Shown here piece by piece: positions 7,582-15,894 of a stretch of 64,000 nucleotides of DNA. This DNA comes from Streptomyces sp. Ag109_O5-1 (lineage in GTDB: Bacteria; Actinomycetota; Actinomycetes; Streptomycetales; Streptomycetaceae): the NCBI RefSeq assembly GCF_003814875.1, contig NZ_RKQF01000001.1:4526001-4590000 (forward strand), in the 5' to 3' direction. The notes below the pieces were generated by a model. That model searched no databases, was not told where the DNA came from, and worked only from the letters and a program-made list of their open reading frames with translations. How positions within the stretch are numbered: the first letter of the stretch is position 1; each line of letters opens with the position of its first letter. Made by a program: the position numbers and the translations under genes.

Positions 7582-10500
7582 GTGGATGCTGACAGACGCG
7601 GCGGCATACGGAAGAGACGGGCCGGGTGGCGCGGGCTGGTGCTCGCGGTGACGGGCGCGCTGACGGCTGGCGGGCTGATCGGCGTGGGAGTCCCGCAGGC
7701 GCAGGCCAGCGAGACCACCGGGTCGGTGGACTCGCTGCGGACCGGCTGGGACCAGGGTGAGGCAGGCCTGAGCGCGGCGGACGTACGGTCGTCGTCGTTC
7801 GGGCAGTTGTGGAAGGCCCCGGCCCAGCTGGACGGGCAGATCTACGCGCAGCCGATCGTGGTCGGCGCCACGGTGGTGGCGGTCACCGAGAACAACATGG
7901 CCTACGGCCTGGACCGGAGCACCGGCGCCGTGCTGTGGCAGCGGGACTTCGGGCCCGCGTGGCCGGCCGCGACGCTCAGCTGCGGCGACCTGGCGCCGAA
8001 CGTCGGCAGCACCGGCACGCCGGTGTACGACCCCGCGACCGGCGCGGTCTACCTGACGACCAAGGTCGACGACGGCCCGAACGCGCTCAACCCGCACTGG
8101 TACATGCACGCGCTCGACCCGGTCACCGGTGCGGAGAAGCAAGGTTTTCCCGTGCCGATCCAGGGCTCGGCGTCCAACGACCCGAGCCAGTCGTTCCTGC
8201 CCGCGTACGAGATGCAGCGGCCGGGGCTGCTGCTGCTCGACGGGGTCGTGTACGCGGGCTTCGGCGGGCACTGCGACACCAAGCCTTACCGCGGCTACGT
8301 GGTCGGCGTCAGCACCACGTCGCCCTCGGTGACGTCGATGTGGGCGGCGGAGACCGGCGCCAGCAACAGCGGCGCCGGCATCTGGCAGTCCGGCGGCGGG
8401 CTGGTCTCCGACGGTCCCGGCCGGATATTCGTGGCCACCGGCAACGGCGTCAGCCCGGCGCCCGGCCCGGGCACCTCGCCGCCCGGCACACTCGCGGAGT
8501 CCGTGGTCCGGCTCCAGGTGCAGCCCGACCAGAGCCTGAAGGCCGCGGACTTCTTCAGCCCGTCCAACGCGCCGACGCTCGACCAGCTCGACACCGACCT
8601 GGCCTCCGGCGGCCCGGTGGGCCTGCCGGACAGCTTCGGCACCGCCTCCCACCCGCATCTGCTGGTACAGCAGGGCAAGGACGGCCGGGTGTTCCTGCTG
8701 GACCGCGACCACCTCGGCGGGCGCTCACAGGGCCCCGGCGCAACGGACGCGGTCGTCGGCGTCACCGGACCGCTGAAGGGCCAGTGGGGCCACCCCGCGG
8801 TCTGGGGCGGTGACGGCGGCTATGTGTACGTCGTCGGCAACGGCGGCTCGCTTACGGCGCTGCACCGCGGCGTGACCGCCAAGGGCGACCCGGCGCTGAG
8901 CGTCGCGGGCGCGAGCCAGGACTCCTTCCCCTACACCAGCGGCTCGGCGGTGGTCACCTCCGACGGGACGCGCTCGGGCAGCGCCCTGGTGTGGGTCGTG
9001 TGGTCGGGCGGCCCGACGGGCGTGGGCGCCCAGCTGCGCGCCTACAATCCGGTGCCGGACGCGAACGGCGTCCTGAAGCTGGTCTGGTCCGCGCCGATCG
9101 GCACCGCGTCGAAGTTCGCCGTCCCGGCGACCGACGGCAACCAGGTCTTCGTCGGGACGCGGGACGGCAAGGTCTACGCGTACGGCAACCCGGTGGGCAG
9201 TCCGCTCAAGGGCGGACCGGTCGACTTCGGGACGGCGCAGGTCGGCGACTCGGCGAGCACCGACGTCGTCCTGACGGAGAACCAGAACCCGTCCGAGGAG
9301 CTGGCGATCAGGTCGGTGAGCGTCGAGGGCCCGTTCACCGCGGACACCTCGTCGCTGCCGGCCTCGATCCCGGCCGGCGGGCAGCTCACCGTGCCGGTCA
9401 CGTTCAGGCCGACCGCGGTCCTGGGCGCGAGCGGCACGCTCACCGTCGTCACGGGCGCGGGCACGTTCGCGCTGAGCCTGCACGGCATCGGCACCAGGGC
9501 CGGGCTGGCCGCGTTCCCGGGCACGGTGTCCTTCGACAACCAGCCGACCGGGACCGCGGCCACCGCGAACGTCCAGGTGACCAACACCGGCACCGAGCCG
9601 GAGACCATCACCTCCGTCGCCTCGCCCACCGGGCCGTTCAGCGCGGACAACCTGCCGAACGCCGACCCGGCGGACCCGACGGTCGTCCCGGCCCAGGGCT
9701 CGGTCGTGCTCCGGGTCGGCTACGCGCCCACGGCCACCGGCCGGCACTCCTCGTCGCTCACGCTGACGAGCACCAGCGGCACGCTGACCATCCCGATCGA
9801 GGGCAACGCGATCAGCGGGCAGGGGCACCTGCTGCTCACTCCCCCGTCGCTGGCGTTCGGCGGGGTCACCCGCGGCACGTCGGTCACCAAGTCGTTCACC
9901 ATCACCAACTCCGGGAACGTTCCGGTCACCATCACCAAGGCGAAGGCGCCGGCCGGCGTGTTCACCAGCGCGGACCCGCTGCCCGAGGGCCTGGTCATCG
10001 GTCCCGAGCAGAGCGTGCGGCAGACCGTGACCTTCTCGCCGGCCGTCGTCGGCACCTGGTCGGCGTCCTACGAGATCACCGGCGATGCCGGGCAGGGCGC
10101 GATGCTGGAGACGGTCAGCGGCACGGGCACCCCGCCGTCGGCGCAGCTCGGCACCCTGCTGGCGCGGGACACCTCCGGGGTGCTGTGGCAGTACCACGGC
10201 ACGGGCGTGCCGGCGGCGCCACTCGCGAAGCGCCTCGGCGTCGGCCCCGGCTGGAACACGTACAACCTGATCACCAGCGTCTCGCGGGTGATGTCGGACG
10301 GCAGCGGCTCGGTCGTGGCCCGCGACGCCACGGGCACACTGTGGCTGTACCAGGGGACCGGAAAGGCGGCGGCTCCGTTCGCGGCCCGAAGGAAGGTCGG
10401 GCCGGGCTGGGGCGGCTACACCTCGCTGACCGGCACGGGCGATGTGACGGGTGACGGCAGGGCCGACCTGCTGGCCCGCGACACCACGGGCAGGCTGTGG

Positions 10501-10902
10501 CTGTACCGCGGCACCGGCAACACCACCACCCCCTTCACCGCCCGCACCCTGATCAGCGGCGGCTGGAACACCTACACCACGCTGACCGGCGCGGGCGATG
10601 TGACGGGTGACGGCAGGGCCGACCTGCTGGCCCGCGACACCACGGGCAGGCTGTGGCTGTACCGCGGCACCGGCAACACCACCACCCCCTTCACCGCCCG
10701 CACCCTGATCAGCGGCGGCTGGAACACCTACAACGCCTTCGCCGGACCGCGCGACGTCACCGGCGACGGCAGGGCCGACCTGCTGGCCCGCGACACCACG
10801 GGCACGCTGTGGCTCTACCGGGGCACCGGCAACGCCGCAACGCCGTACGCGGCGCGCGTCAACGTCGGGCCCGGCTGGAAGGTCTACAACTCCCTCGTCT
10901 GA
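7582..10902 (+). CDS. Large secreted beta-propeller / ASH-domain / FG-GAP repeat protein
   Basis: About 1106 residues. A basic N-terminus (RRGGIRKRRAGWR), a hydrophobic stretch and AQAS look like a Sec signal peptide. The first half is a PQQ-type beta-propeller (AVLWQRDFGPAWP, RVFLLDRDHLGG, KVYAYGNPVG). It is followed by three choice-of-anchor-D/ASH-like Ig domains (GPVDFGTAQVGDSAST, GTVSFDNQPTGTAA, PSLAFGGVTRGTSVT). The C-terminus has about five roughly 52-residue FG-GAP/VCBS-like units centred on DVTGDGRADLLARDTTG, which resemble Ca-binding loops. GTG 7582 is preferred because GGAGGGG lies 9 nt upstream (7566-7572). Likely exported to the surface or medium as a binding or scaffold protein; the substrate is unknown. 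It is divergent from the injection-system operon, with no evidence that it is cargo. Confidence 0.88.
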   Translation: MDADRRGGIRKRRAGWRGLVLAVTGALTAGGLIGVGVPQAQASETTGSVDSLRTGWDQGEAGLSAADVRSSSFGQLWKAPAQLDGQIYAQPIVVGATVVAVTENNMAYGLDRSTGAVLWQRDFGPAWPAATLSCGDLAPNVGSTGTPVYDPATGAVYLTTKVDDGPNALNPHWYMHALDPVTGAEKQGFPVPIQGSASNDPSQSFLPAYEMQRPGLLLLDGVVYAGFGGHCDTKPYRGYVVGVSTTSPSVTSMWAAETGASNSGAGIWQSGGGLVSDGPGRIFVATGNGVSPAPGPGTSPPGTLAESVVRLQVQPDQSLKAADFFSPSNAPTLDQLDTDLASGGPVGLPDSFGTASHPHLLVQQGKDGRVFLLDRDHLGGRSQGPGATDAVVGVTGPLKGQWGHPAVWGGDGGYVYVVGNGGSLTALHRGVTAKGDPALSVAGASQDSFPYTSGSAVVTSDGTRSGSALVWVVWSGGPTGVGAQLRAYNPVPDANGVLKLVWSAPIGTASKFAVPATDGNQVFVGTRDGKVYAYGNPVGSPLKGGPVDFGTAQVGDSASTDVVLTENQNPSEELAIRSVSVEGPFTADTSSLPASIPAGGQLTVPVTFRPTAVLGASGTLTVVTGAGTFALSLHGIGTRAGLAAFPGTVSFDNQPTGTAATANVQVTNTGTEPETITSVASPTGPFSADNLPNADPADPTVVPAQGSVVLRVGYAPTATGRHSSSLTLTSTSGTLTIPIEGNAISGQGHLLLTPPSLAFGGVTRGTSVTKSFTITNSGNVPVTITKAKAPAGVFTSADPLPEGLVIGPEQSVRQTVTFSPAVVGTWSASYEITGDAGQGAMLETVSGTGTPPSAQLGTLLARDTSGVLWQYHGTGVPAAPLAKRLGVGPGWNTYNLITSVSRVMSDGSGSVVARDATGTLWLYQGTGKAAAPFAARRKVGPGWGGYTSLTGTGDVTGDGRADLLARDTTGRLWLYRGTGNTTTPFTARTLISGGWNTYTTLTGAGDVTGDGRADLLARDTTGRLWLYRGTGNTTTPFTARTLISGGWNTYNAFAGPRDVTGDGRADLLARDTTGTLWLYRGTGNAATPYAARVNVGPGWKVYNSLV
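10436..10732 (+). repeat. Recent tandem duplication inside the FG-GAP region
   Basis: Bases 10436-10576 and 10592-10732 are identical over 141 bp with a 156-bp (52-codon) period, so one repeat unit was copied exactly and in frame. The flanking units have diverged, so this copy is recent or kept identical by conversion. Confidence 0.95.
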
Positions 10903-10926
10903 GTCCGCCGCCCCAGGGAACGACGA

Positions 10927-10959
10927 GCGGCGCGACACCCGGGAAGGGTGCCGCGCCGC
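10927..10959 (+). terminator. Hairpin terminator after the secreted-protein gene
   Basis: The 14-nt arms GCGGCGCGACACCC and GGGTGCCGCGCCGC pair with one mismatch around a 5-nt loop, 24 bases after the stop codon. There is no T-tract, as is common in Streptomyces. Confidence 0.75.
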
Positions 10960-11130
10960 CCGGTACGTCCGCGTACATGGTGTGCACGGGCCGAACATGC
11001 GTGGCGCGGTCGGGAAACACCTCGGTGGCATCGGTGCCACTGGCGCTGGAGACACTGCGGGGAGAGGGTGCGGCGGGCAGCGGCGAACAGCCCTGCGGCT
11101 GGGCTTCGGCGGACAGGTGGTGGCGCTGCC

Positions 11131-11230
11131 GTGACGGAACGGACGGAGACGGTCCGGCGGGGCGCCGCCGAGGACTTCCGGGCGGCGACGGCAAGGTTCC
11201 CGGCCGGAGTCGTGGTGGTGACGCCCGAAG
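11131..11230 (+). pseudogene. Fragment of a flavin reductase-like gene (N-terminus only)
   Basis: A GTG at 11131 opens about 33 codons reading EDFRAATARFPAGVVVVTPEG, which matches the start of the flavin reductase (ActVB/HpaC-like) family, where 'FR.A...f.tGV.vvT' begins the FMN-binding barrel. After about 11230 the resemblance is lost and the sequence becomes the antisense of a different gene fragment. About 80% of the usual length is missing. It is a decayed remnant, or the product of a deletion that joined two unrelated genes. Confidence 0.6.
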
Positions 11231-11237
11231 GCGACGG

Positions 11238-11735
11238 CGGACGGTGGCGTTCAGGCACCAGAACCAGGTCAGGCCACAGCTCCCCGGACGCCGTCCCACG
11301 GCGGGTGATCTCGGGGCGCAGTTCCCCTCGCCGGCCCGCGGGAAGGACGAACTCCGGGGTGGTCTCCATTCGTTCGTACCACTCGATGGTGTCCGCGAGG
11401 CACGCGTGGCGGAACTCCTCGTCGTGCTCGCCACCTCGCAGGCGGCGCAGTGCGGCGTGGGCACGCCGTGCGTCGTCGAAGACGGCGAGCGGGAGCCGGT
11501 GGCGCCGCACGGTTCGGTGCCTGCGGGTGGAACGGTCGTCGAGAAGGGTCACGGTGTGCGCGTGGACCGTCGTGAAACGCAGGCCGAGATCGGTCATCCG
11601 CAGCCACAGGCCCCAGTCTTCGAGGCCGGCGCCCACGCGCCCGCCGGCGGCTTCCGAGGCACTCTCAGACGTCCGGTTCCTTTCGAGATCAGCCTGGATC
11701 CCGACAAGCCCGCCCCGCCGCGGGGCGACCGGGAG
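11238..11735 (-). pseudogene. Fragment of a family 2-like glycosyltransferase (C-terminal part)
   Basis: On the minus strand the frame opens after a TGA at 11736-11738 and reads GLVGIQADLERNRTSE, then GAGLEDWGLWLRMTDLGLRF, an 'ED.dlwlR...G.rf' segment like the catalytic-acid region of GT-A glycosyltransferases. It continues to SGELWPDLVLVPE. The nucleotide-sugar binding N-terminus is absent and there is no start codon with a ribosome-binding site. Its 3' end abuts the flavin reductase fragment on the other strand. Similarity is by motif only. Confidence 0.5.
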
Positions 11736-11762
11736 TCATCACCAAGTCGGCACGGGAACACC

Positions 11763-11796
11763 GAAGGGGCCAGACCCACAAGAGCCTGACCCCTTC
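11763..11796. terminator. Inverted repeat, probably the original ychF terminator
   Basis: GAAGGGGCCAG (11763-11773) pairs with CTGACCCCTTC (11786-11796) with one mismatch. Before integration of the element it would have lain about 55 bp after the YchF stop codon on the minus strand, so it is a reasonable ychF terminator now cut off from its gene. Confidence 0.6.
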
Positions 11797-11846
11797 CAGC
11801 CTGCGCACGTGACGCATCACCCGGCGCAGAGCAGCGAGGTGATCAC

Positions 11847-11860
11847 ACGTTGAAGCGGAA
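11847..11860. repeat. Left attachment core (attL), 14 bp
   Basis: ACGTTGAAGCGGAA is repeated exactly at 29159-29172, inside ychF. On the minus strand this copy reads TTC CGC TTC AAC GTG TGA, that is FRFNV-stop, the YchF C-terminus with a different last valine codon and stop. This is the signature of integration into a gene 3' end, where the incoming element supplies a replacement end. Confidence 0.85.
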
Positions 11861-11876
11861 TGTCTGGCGGCCAATC

Positions 11877-11892
11877 CTGACCTGCGGCGGAG
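11877..11892. repeat. Left copy of a 16-bp terminal inverted repeat
   Basis: CTGACCTGCGGCGGAG is the exact reverse complement of 29119-29134. Each copy lies 16-24 bases inside its att core, the expected place for integrase arm or accessory binding sites. Confidence 0.85.
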
Positions 11893-12049
11893 CCCCGCGC
11901 AGGGCTCTGACCTGAGATTTCCTCGTTGGCAGGCGTTGGCACCCGACGGCCGTTTACGGGTGTCCCGCGGACTGGCTGCGGACTGGCTGGGTACGCCGAG
12001 GCAGAGAAATCCATGGCACACCGGCGGGACCTGCAACGAGACTGCGCGG

Positions 12050-12430
12050 GTGAGCGACTCCTACCCCTGCCCCTGCTGCGGACACCGCGTGCTGGACGCG
12101 ATGCCCGGCTCGTACGAGATCTGCCCCGTCTGCTTCTGGGAGGACGACGGGGTCCAGTTCCGCTGGCCGACCATGGACGGCGGAGCGAACAAGGTCTCCC
12201 TGATCGAGGCCCAGCGGAACTACCAGGACTTCGGCGCCTGCGACCAACATGGCCGGCAGTACGTCCGCCCGCCGGCGGCGGACGAGCCGCTCGACCCCGC
12301 CTGGCGACCCATCGACCTGACACGCGACTCCTTCGAGGACTGGGAAGCCGAGGACCGCGCCCCGTGGCCCGACGACCGCTCGGTGCTCTGCTGGTGGCTC
12401 CCCACTTTCTGGCGCCGGGACCACCCATGA
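12050..12430 (+). CDS. CPCC-type cysteine-rich protein, immunity-like
   Basis: About 126 residues. SDSYPCPCCGHRVL and YEICPVCFWEDDG give a CPCC...CPVC pair typical of the 'cysteine-rich CPCC' family. It continues NKVSLIEAQRNYQDFGACD, also typical of the family. Such proteins are often found in polymorphic-toxin immunity loci; the cysteines probably bind zinc. GTG 12050 was chosen because the recognisable domain starts two codons later and codons upstream look non-coding; the ribosome-binding site is weak. The stop overlaps the next ATG (ATGA, 12427-12430), so it is coupled to the HEAT-repeat gene. Function here is inferred from family only. Confidence 0.78.
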   Translation: MSDSYPCPCCGHRVLDAMPGSYEICPVCFWEDDGVQFRWPTMDGGANKVSLIEAQRNYQDFGACDQHGRQYVRPPAADEPLDPAWRPIDLTRDSFEDWEAEDRAPWPDDRSVLCWWLPTFWRRDHP

Positions 12431-13158
12431 CCGCCCACATCGAGAGACTCATCCAGCAGCTCGATGACTCGACCGGCCCGTCGTACGACGCCCGCGCAGA
12501 ACTGATCGACATCGGCTCCGACGCCATCCCCGCCGTCATCGACGGACTGCCCTCCCTCGGCGGCTTCGGGCAGCAGACCGCCATCGAAGTCTTCGAGGAG
12601 GTGGGCGACCCCCACTGCGGTCCCGCCCTCATCGGGCTACTGACAAGCGACAACCCGACCGTCCGCGAATGGGCGGCCATGGCCTTGGCAAGCCTGGATA
12701 TCGACGGTGCGGTCGAGCCCCTGCGCCGCGCCTACCGCGCATGCCTGGAACGAGCGACCCCGCCCGACTGGACCGAGCCGGGCGGCATCCGCTGGGCCCT
12801 GACCGAACTCGGCGCACGCACCCCCGTCGTCCCACCGCTCACCGCTCACCTACGAGCCACCGCGGCGAACGACGCCCCCGGCTGGCCCTTGGCCCGCTTC
12901 CCCGAGATCATCAACGACCTGGCCGACCACGCCCAGGTGATCCTCTACTCCCAGTTCTGGCGCGTGGACGCCGGCCGCACGTACGGCGTCTCCGGCACCG
13001 GCCTGGACTGGGAACTCGACTGGAGTGCGCCCTGGGAGCACCTGGTCGAAGAGTCCCGCACCTGGTCCCTGCTGGAAGCCTCCGAAGCCCCCGTCGGCGA
13101 CAACATCTTCGTCGCTCCCACCTGGATCGACCGTACCGACCTATACCCGAAGAGGTGA
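12427..13158 (+). CDS. HEAT-repeat-like protein of unknown function
   Basis: 243 residues. The first half has paired helices with AIPAVIDGLPSL, TAIEVFEEVGDPHCGPALIGLL and VREWAAMALASLDI, the pattern of HEAT/PBS-lyase-type repeats. The second half (WPLARFPEIINDLADHAQVI, then a Trp-rich WELDWSAPWEHLVEE) has no domain I recognise. It is translationally coupled to the CPCC gene and followed after 3 bases by the next gene, so the three form one operon. HEAT proteins recur among toxin-immunity proteins, which fits the neighbours but is not proof. Confidence 0.72.
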   Translation: MTAHIERLIQQLDDSTGPSYDARAELIDIGSDAIPAVIDGLPSLGGFGQQTAIEVFEEVGDPHCGPALIGLLTSDNPTVREWAAMALASLDIDGAVEPLRRAYRACLERATPPDWTEPGGIRWALTELGARTPVVPPLTAHLRATAANDAPGWPLARFPEIINDLADHAQVILYSQFWRVDAGRTYGVSGTGLDWELDWSAPWEHLVEESRTWSLLEASEAPVGDNIFVAPTWIDRTDLYPKR

Positions 13159-13161
13159 CCG

Positions 13162-13794
13162 ATGCCGTTCCAGCACCCCGAGGAGATCGGCTACGGCCAC
13201 GTGATCGAGCGCTACGTGACGAGGAAGGACTCGGACCACCCGCGCTACCGCGAACTGAAAAGCGGTCGTGTCCTGCGGCCCGGGTGGCCACACACCGAAC
13301 GCTTCACCCGTCACCTCATCGACGACGCGGCCACGATCACCGACGCCGAACTGGAGGCCCTCCTCGGCTACGAGTGGCGCTCACGCCTCACCGCTGCGTG
13401 GCTGATCGGCGTAGGCCGACGCGCCACCTTCCGCGAACGCATCGGCGACCTGCTCCTGGCCAGCGAGTTCTGCTTCTCCGGCAGCGCCTACTGTTTCGCC
13501 CTGGCCCGCTTCGGCACGCACGCGGACGCCGAGATCCTCAGCGCCTACTTGGACCACTACCTCCCCCGCACCGACCTGCGCTACGACCAGCCTGCGGCCC
13601 TCGGCGCCCTCCTCCGCCTCGACGCCCAGCTCAGCACACACCACGCCGACCGCTTCACGGAGCCCGACGGCCTCTGGGACCAGTGGGTCCAGGCTCTTGC
13701 ACACCTTCAGGACTCCCCCTATTTCACCCCCGCCGAGCAGCGCCGCCTGACCGACCTCCACTGCGACTTCACCAACGGCTGGACCCGGCCGTAG
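13162..13794 (+). CDS. DUF6000-like protein
   Basis: 210 residues. LEALLGYEWRSRLTAAWLIG, ERIGDLLLASEFCFSG and AEILSAYLDHYLPRTDLRYD match what I recall of the DUF6000 family of small actinobacterial proteins of unknown function. All-helical, no signal peptide, soluble. ATG lies 3 bases after the HEAT gene stop, third gene of the operon. No catalytic motif is visible. Confidence 0.68.
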   Translation: MPFQHPEEIGYGHVIERYVTRKDSDHPRYRELKSGRVLRPGWPHTERFTRHLIDDAATITDAELEALLGYEWRSRLTAAWLIGVGRRATFRERIGDLLLASEFCFSGSAYCFALARFGTHADAEILSAYLDHYLPRTDLRYDQPAALGALLRLDAQLSTHHADRFTEPDGLWDQWVQALAHLQDSPYFTPAEQRRLTDLHCDFTNGWTRP

Positions 13795-13814
13795 CCGCAG
13801 CCGCCTGACTGCTG

Positions 13815-14351
13815 CTACGTGAAGTCCGCGTACGCCATGTATCGGCCGCAAGTGCGGCACATGAAGAGGTAGCCGGTGGGCTGACTGTCCTTGTCCAGAG
13901 CACCCAGATAGCTCTCCACTGTCTCGGCAGACCACCCCCAAGCGCTGGCCTCGCTGCGCAGCTCCTCCCAGGCATCTGGGAACGTGGCCAGCTCGGCCGC
14001 CCCCACCGCCCCCATGAACGCCGTACCGTCACCGCAGTGAAAGAACCACCGCGGGTCCTGCCAGGAGGAAAAGCCCGGCGTACACGCATCGACGGACATC
14101 ACGACCTCAAGCGGGACATCGTCCCCAACCGGGTCACCGATGAAGTGTGCGTCGTACTTCGCAGCCGCGCTGCCATCCGCGACGCACCACGGGCACAGCA
14201 GGTTGGAAAGTTCCTCGACCGCGTACACCGGGCCCGTGTAGATGAACCCCCGCGCCCTCTCGCAGCAGAAGCACGTCGTGCTGGACGCAACGACCGCCCC
14301 GGTCGCCAAGGGGTCGGGGTGGTAGGGAAAACCGGGCAACTCCTCGGACAT
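13815..14351 (-). CDS. CbrC family (UPF0167) protein
   Basis: About 178 residues starting MSEELPGFPYHPDPLATGAV, with TTCFCCERARGFIYTGPVY and LCPWCVADGSAA, the Cys-rich pattern of CbrC/UPF0167, and a C-terminal MCRTCGRYMAY pair. E. coli CbrC influences sensitivity to colicin E2, and relatives are common in immunity-like loci. Paired cysteines suggest zinc binding. ATG at 14349-14351 was chosen over an upstream start because family members begin just before the 'P.F.YHPDP' motif. It converges with the DUF6000 operon. Confidence 0.82.
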   Translation of the reverse strand: MSEELPGFPYHPDPLATGAVVASSTTCFCCERARGFIYTGPVYAVEELSNLLCPWCVADGSAAAKYDAHFIGDPVGDDVPLEVVMSVDACTPGFSSWQDPRWFFHCGDGTAFMGAVGAAELATFPDAWEELRSEASAWGWSAETVESYLGALDKDSQPTGYLFMCRTCGRYMAYADFT

Positions 14352-14417
14352 GCCGGTCACGCTACCTGCGCACAAGAAGGTCGTGCCGGACTGCACCCGC
14401 CCTCGGTCCGAAGGCGG

Positions 14418-14774
14418 TCACGGCCGCAGCAGCTGAGCCTGCGGGTCATAGCAAACGAGCCCCATCGATGCCGCGAGATCGGCGGCGTAGGCCGAAGCCT
14501 CCTCGGCCATGCTGTACCGCATCGGGAAGTAGATGAACGGCCCGGACGCCTCGCCGATCAACGGCCCCGTCGACCAGGGGGAGGTGTCCTCCTCGTCCTC
14601 CGTGAGATCCACCCATCGCGCCAAGAGCCCAGCAACGTACTCCGCGATACGCGGTGACGGTGGAAACTCTTCCTCCGTATCGATGTAGCGGTCATACAGC
14701 TGGGTGAAGACCTCGCCCGCGATCACATCGTCAGCGGGCTTGCTGCCTTCCCACACCGCCAGGTCGTAGCTCAT
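14418..14774 (-). CDS. Small acidic protein, unknown function
   Basis: 118 residues, MSYDLAVWEGSKPADDVIAG at the start, acidic throughout, ending LVCYDPQAQLL. The opening resembles many small Streptomyces proteins that look like immunity partners, but I do not recognise a named family. ATG 14772-14774; 66 bases before the CbrC gene on the same strand, and divergent from the gene at 14871. Confidence 0.6.
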   Translation of the reverse strand: MSYDLAVWEGSKPADDVIAGEVFTQLYDRYIDTEEEFPPSPRIAEYVAGLLARWVDLTEDEEDTSPWSTGPLIGEASGPFIYFPMRYSMAEEASAYAADLAASMGLVCYDPQAQLLRP

Positions 14775-14870
14775 GGCCGAACTGTGCCATGCCCCACTGA
14801 CAGCCCCCCTTGAGCGTCGATCAGCATGCCAGCCGCACCAGATGTCCGAGGGCGCTGTTACGTTCCACCC

Positions 14871-15413
14871 ATGACCGCACCAGACGATCTACTCCTTCGG
14901 ATCGAGCAGGAGCCTTCCCTTGCTGCCGCGCTCGCCTGGCCTGGCGATTTCGACGTCGAACGCCGGGACCCCATTGAGGACCTTGCCCTTCCCACCGCTA
15001 TCCCCCTACACCCGATAGCCGGCTGCGGCGCCGGCGGCACGTACTTCCTGTGCGGGGAAGCCGGGGCCGAGGAGAGGCCCGTCCTGTACGCCGACTCGGA
15101 GGGCCAGGCCACACTGATCGGCGCCGACCTCGTCGAGGCCATCACACTCATCGTCGTGCTGCCCTTCTGGCGCGACCTGGCGAAGGGCTTCGCGATCAGC
15201 GAGCTCGGCTTGGACCTTCGGGCCGACCACCCGGACTTCGACGCCGAGCGCGACCGCCTTCTGCACGCCCTCGGGCTTGCCTCCATCTCCGAGGAGGAGG
15301 CTGCCGCTCGCCTGCTGGCGGTGGCTGCACGCACGGCTCCGGACTACGTGCCGCGCGTACCGGACGACGATTACCTGCCTTACGGGCTTCTGTTTCCGAG
15401 TGGCCCTGCATAG
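14871..15413 (+). CDS. Unknown soluble protein (SUKH/immunity-like size)
   Basis: 180 residues starting MTAPDDLLLRIEQEPSLAAA, with AGCGAGGTYFLCGEAGAEERP and VLYADSEGQATLIGADLVEA in the middle, a layout often seen in immunity proteins that report a ligand-like 'G.yFl' core. No named family is recognised. ATG 14871 was chosen because the sequence upstream is outside the conserved-looking part. Convergent with the frameshifted gene at 15432-15894. Confidence 0.6.
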   Translation: MTAPDDLLLRIEQEPSLAAALAWPGDFDVERRDPIEDLALPTAIPLHPIAGCGAGGTYFLCGEAGAEERPVLYADSEGQATLIGADLVEAITLIVVLPFWRDLAKGFAISELGLDLRADHPDFDAERDRLLHALGLASISEEEAAARLLAVAARTAPDYVPRVPDDDYLPYGLLFPSGPA

Positions 15414-15431
15414 CGAAGCCAGCGCTTGACG

Positions 15432-15894
15432 TCAGTACCGGGCGATGACCTGCCGCAGGTCCGTGCCCAGGAGGTCCTCCAGCGCTTGGACGCTGGCTGG
15501 CGGTAGCGGCAGCTCGCATTCTGGATCTCTGGTTACGAGGCTGTACCTGGCGAAACCCGCAGCCCAGACGTAGTCGAGGGCGTTCAAGTCCGTCTGGGCA
15601 GAGCAACAGGGCACCGTCACGGCAAGTGAGTCGAAATAGCCGTCCGGAAGGGCTGCCGTGTCCATCGCGTTGCCCCACCAGTCTTGGATGTCGGAGCTGC
15701 ACACGGGGCACCGAACACCGCACCAGTTCTCCCCGGGGTCGATGAAGGCTGTGCCGGGGATGTCCCAAACTTCGTAACCACCCAACGCTTCAGGAACCAG
15801 TTGCTGTAGCTGGGCCTGCGTAGCCTGGCTCGCGGCCGACGCAGGTGAAAAAGTACGGGTCCTTGGGTATGAGGTGGAGCAGCGTGATGCTCAC
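15432..15894 (-). pseudogene. Cys-containing immunity-like gene interrupted by a single-base frameshift
   Basis: GTG at 15892-15894 overlaps the TGA of the upstream NUDIX gene and reads SITLLHLIPKDPYFFTCVG before running into a TGA near 15790. In the next frame the sequence continues SQATQAQLQQLVPEALGGYE, then WCGVRCPVCSSDIQDWW and on to the stop at 15432. Dropping one T from the TTTTT run at 15852-15856 joins the two parts into one frame (DPYFSPASAASQATQA), giving a protein of about 153 residues. So this is a real gene with a homopolymer frameshift, or an error in the sequence. If start codons are taken at face value, only a 117-residue piece from a TTG remains. Confidence 0.7.

Larger units (their letters stand above)
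11737..12049. other. Intergenic stretch holding the left end of the integrated element
   Basis: 313 bases without a gene. It contains the hairpin at 11763-11796, the left att core at 11847-11860, the internal inverted repeat at 11877-11892, and a short direct repeat of GGACTGGCTG near 11970-11990 that may be an integrase arm site. Confidence 0.7.

Noticed and set aside
8725..11055. Long minus-strand open frame of about 770 codons opposite the secreted-protein gene
   Set aside because: Antisense to a clear gene and composed of repetitive Arg/Gly/Ala-rich sequence, an artefact of GC-rich DNA.
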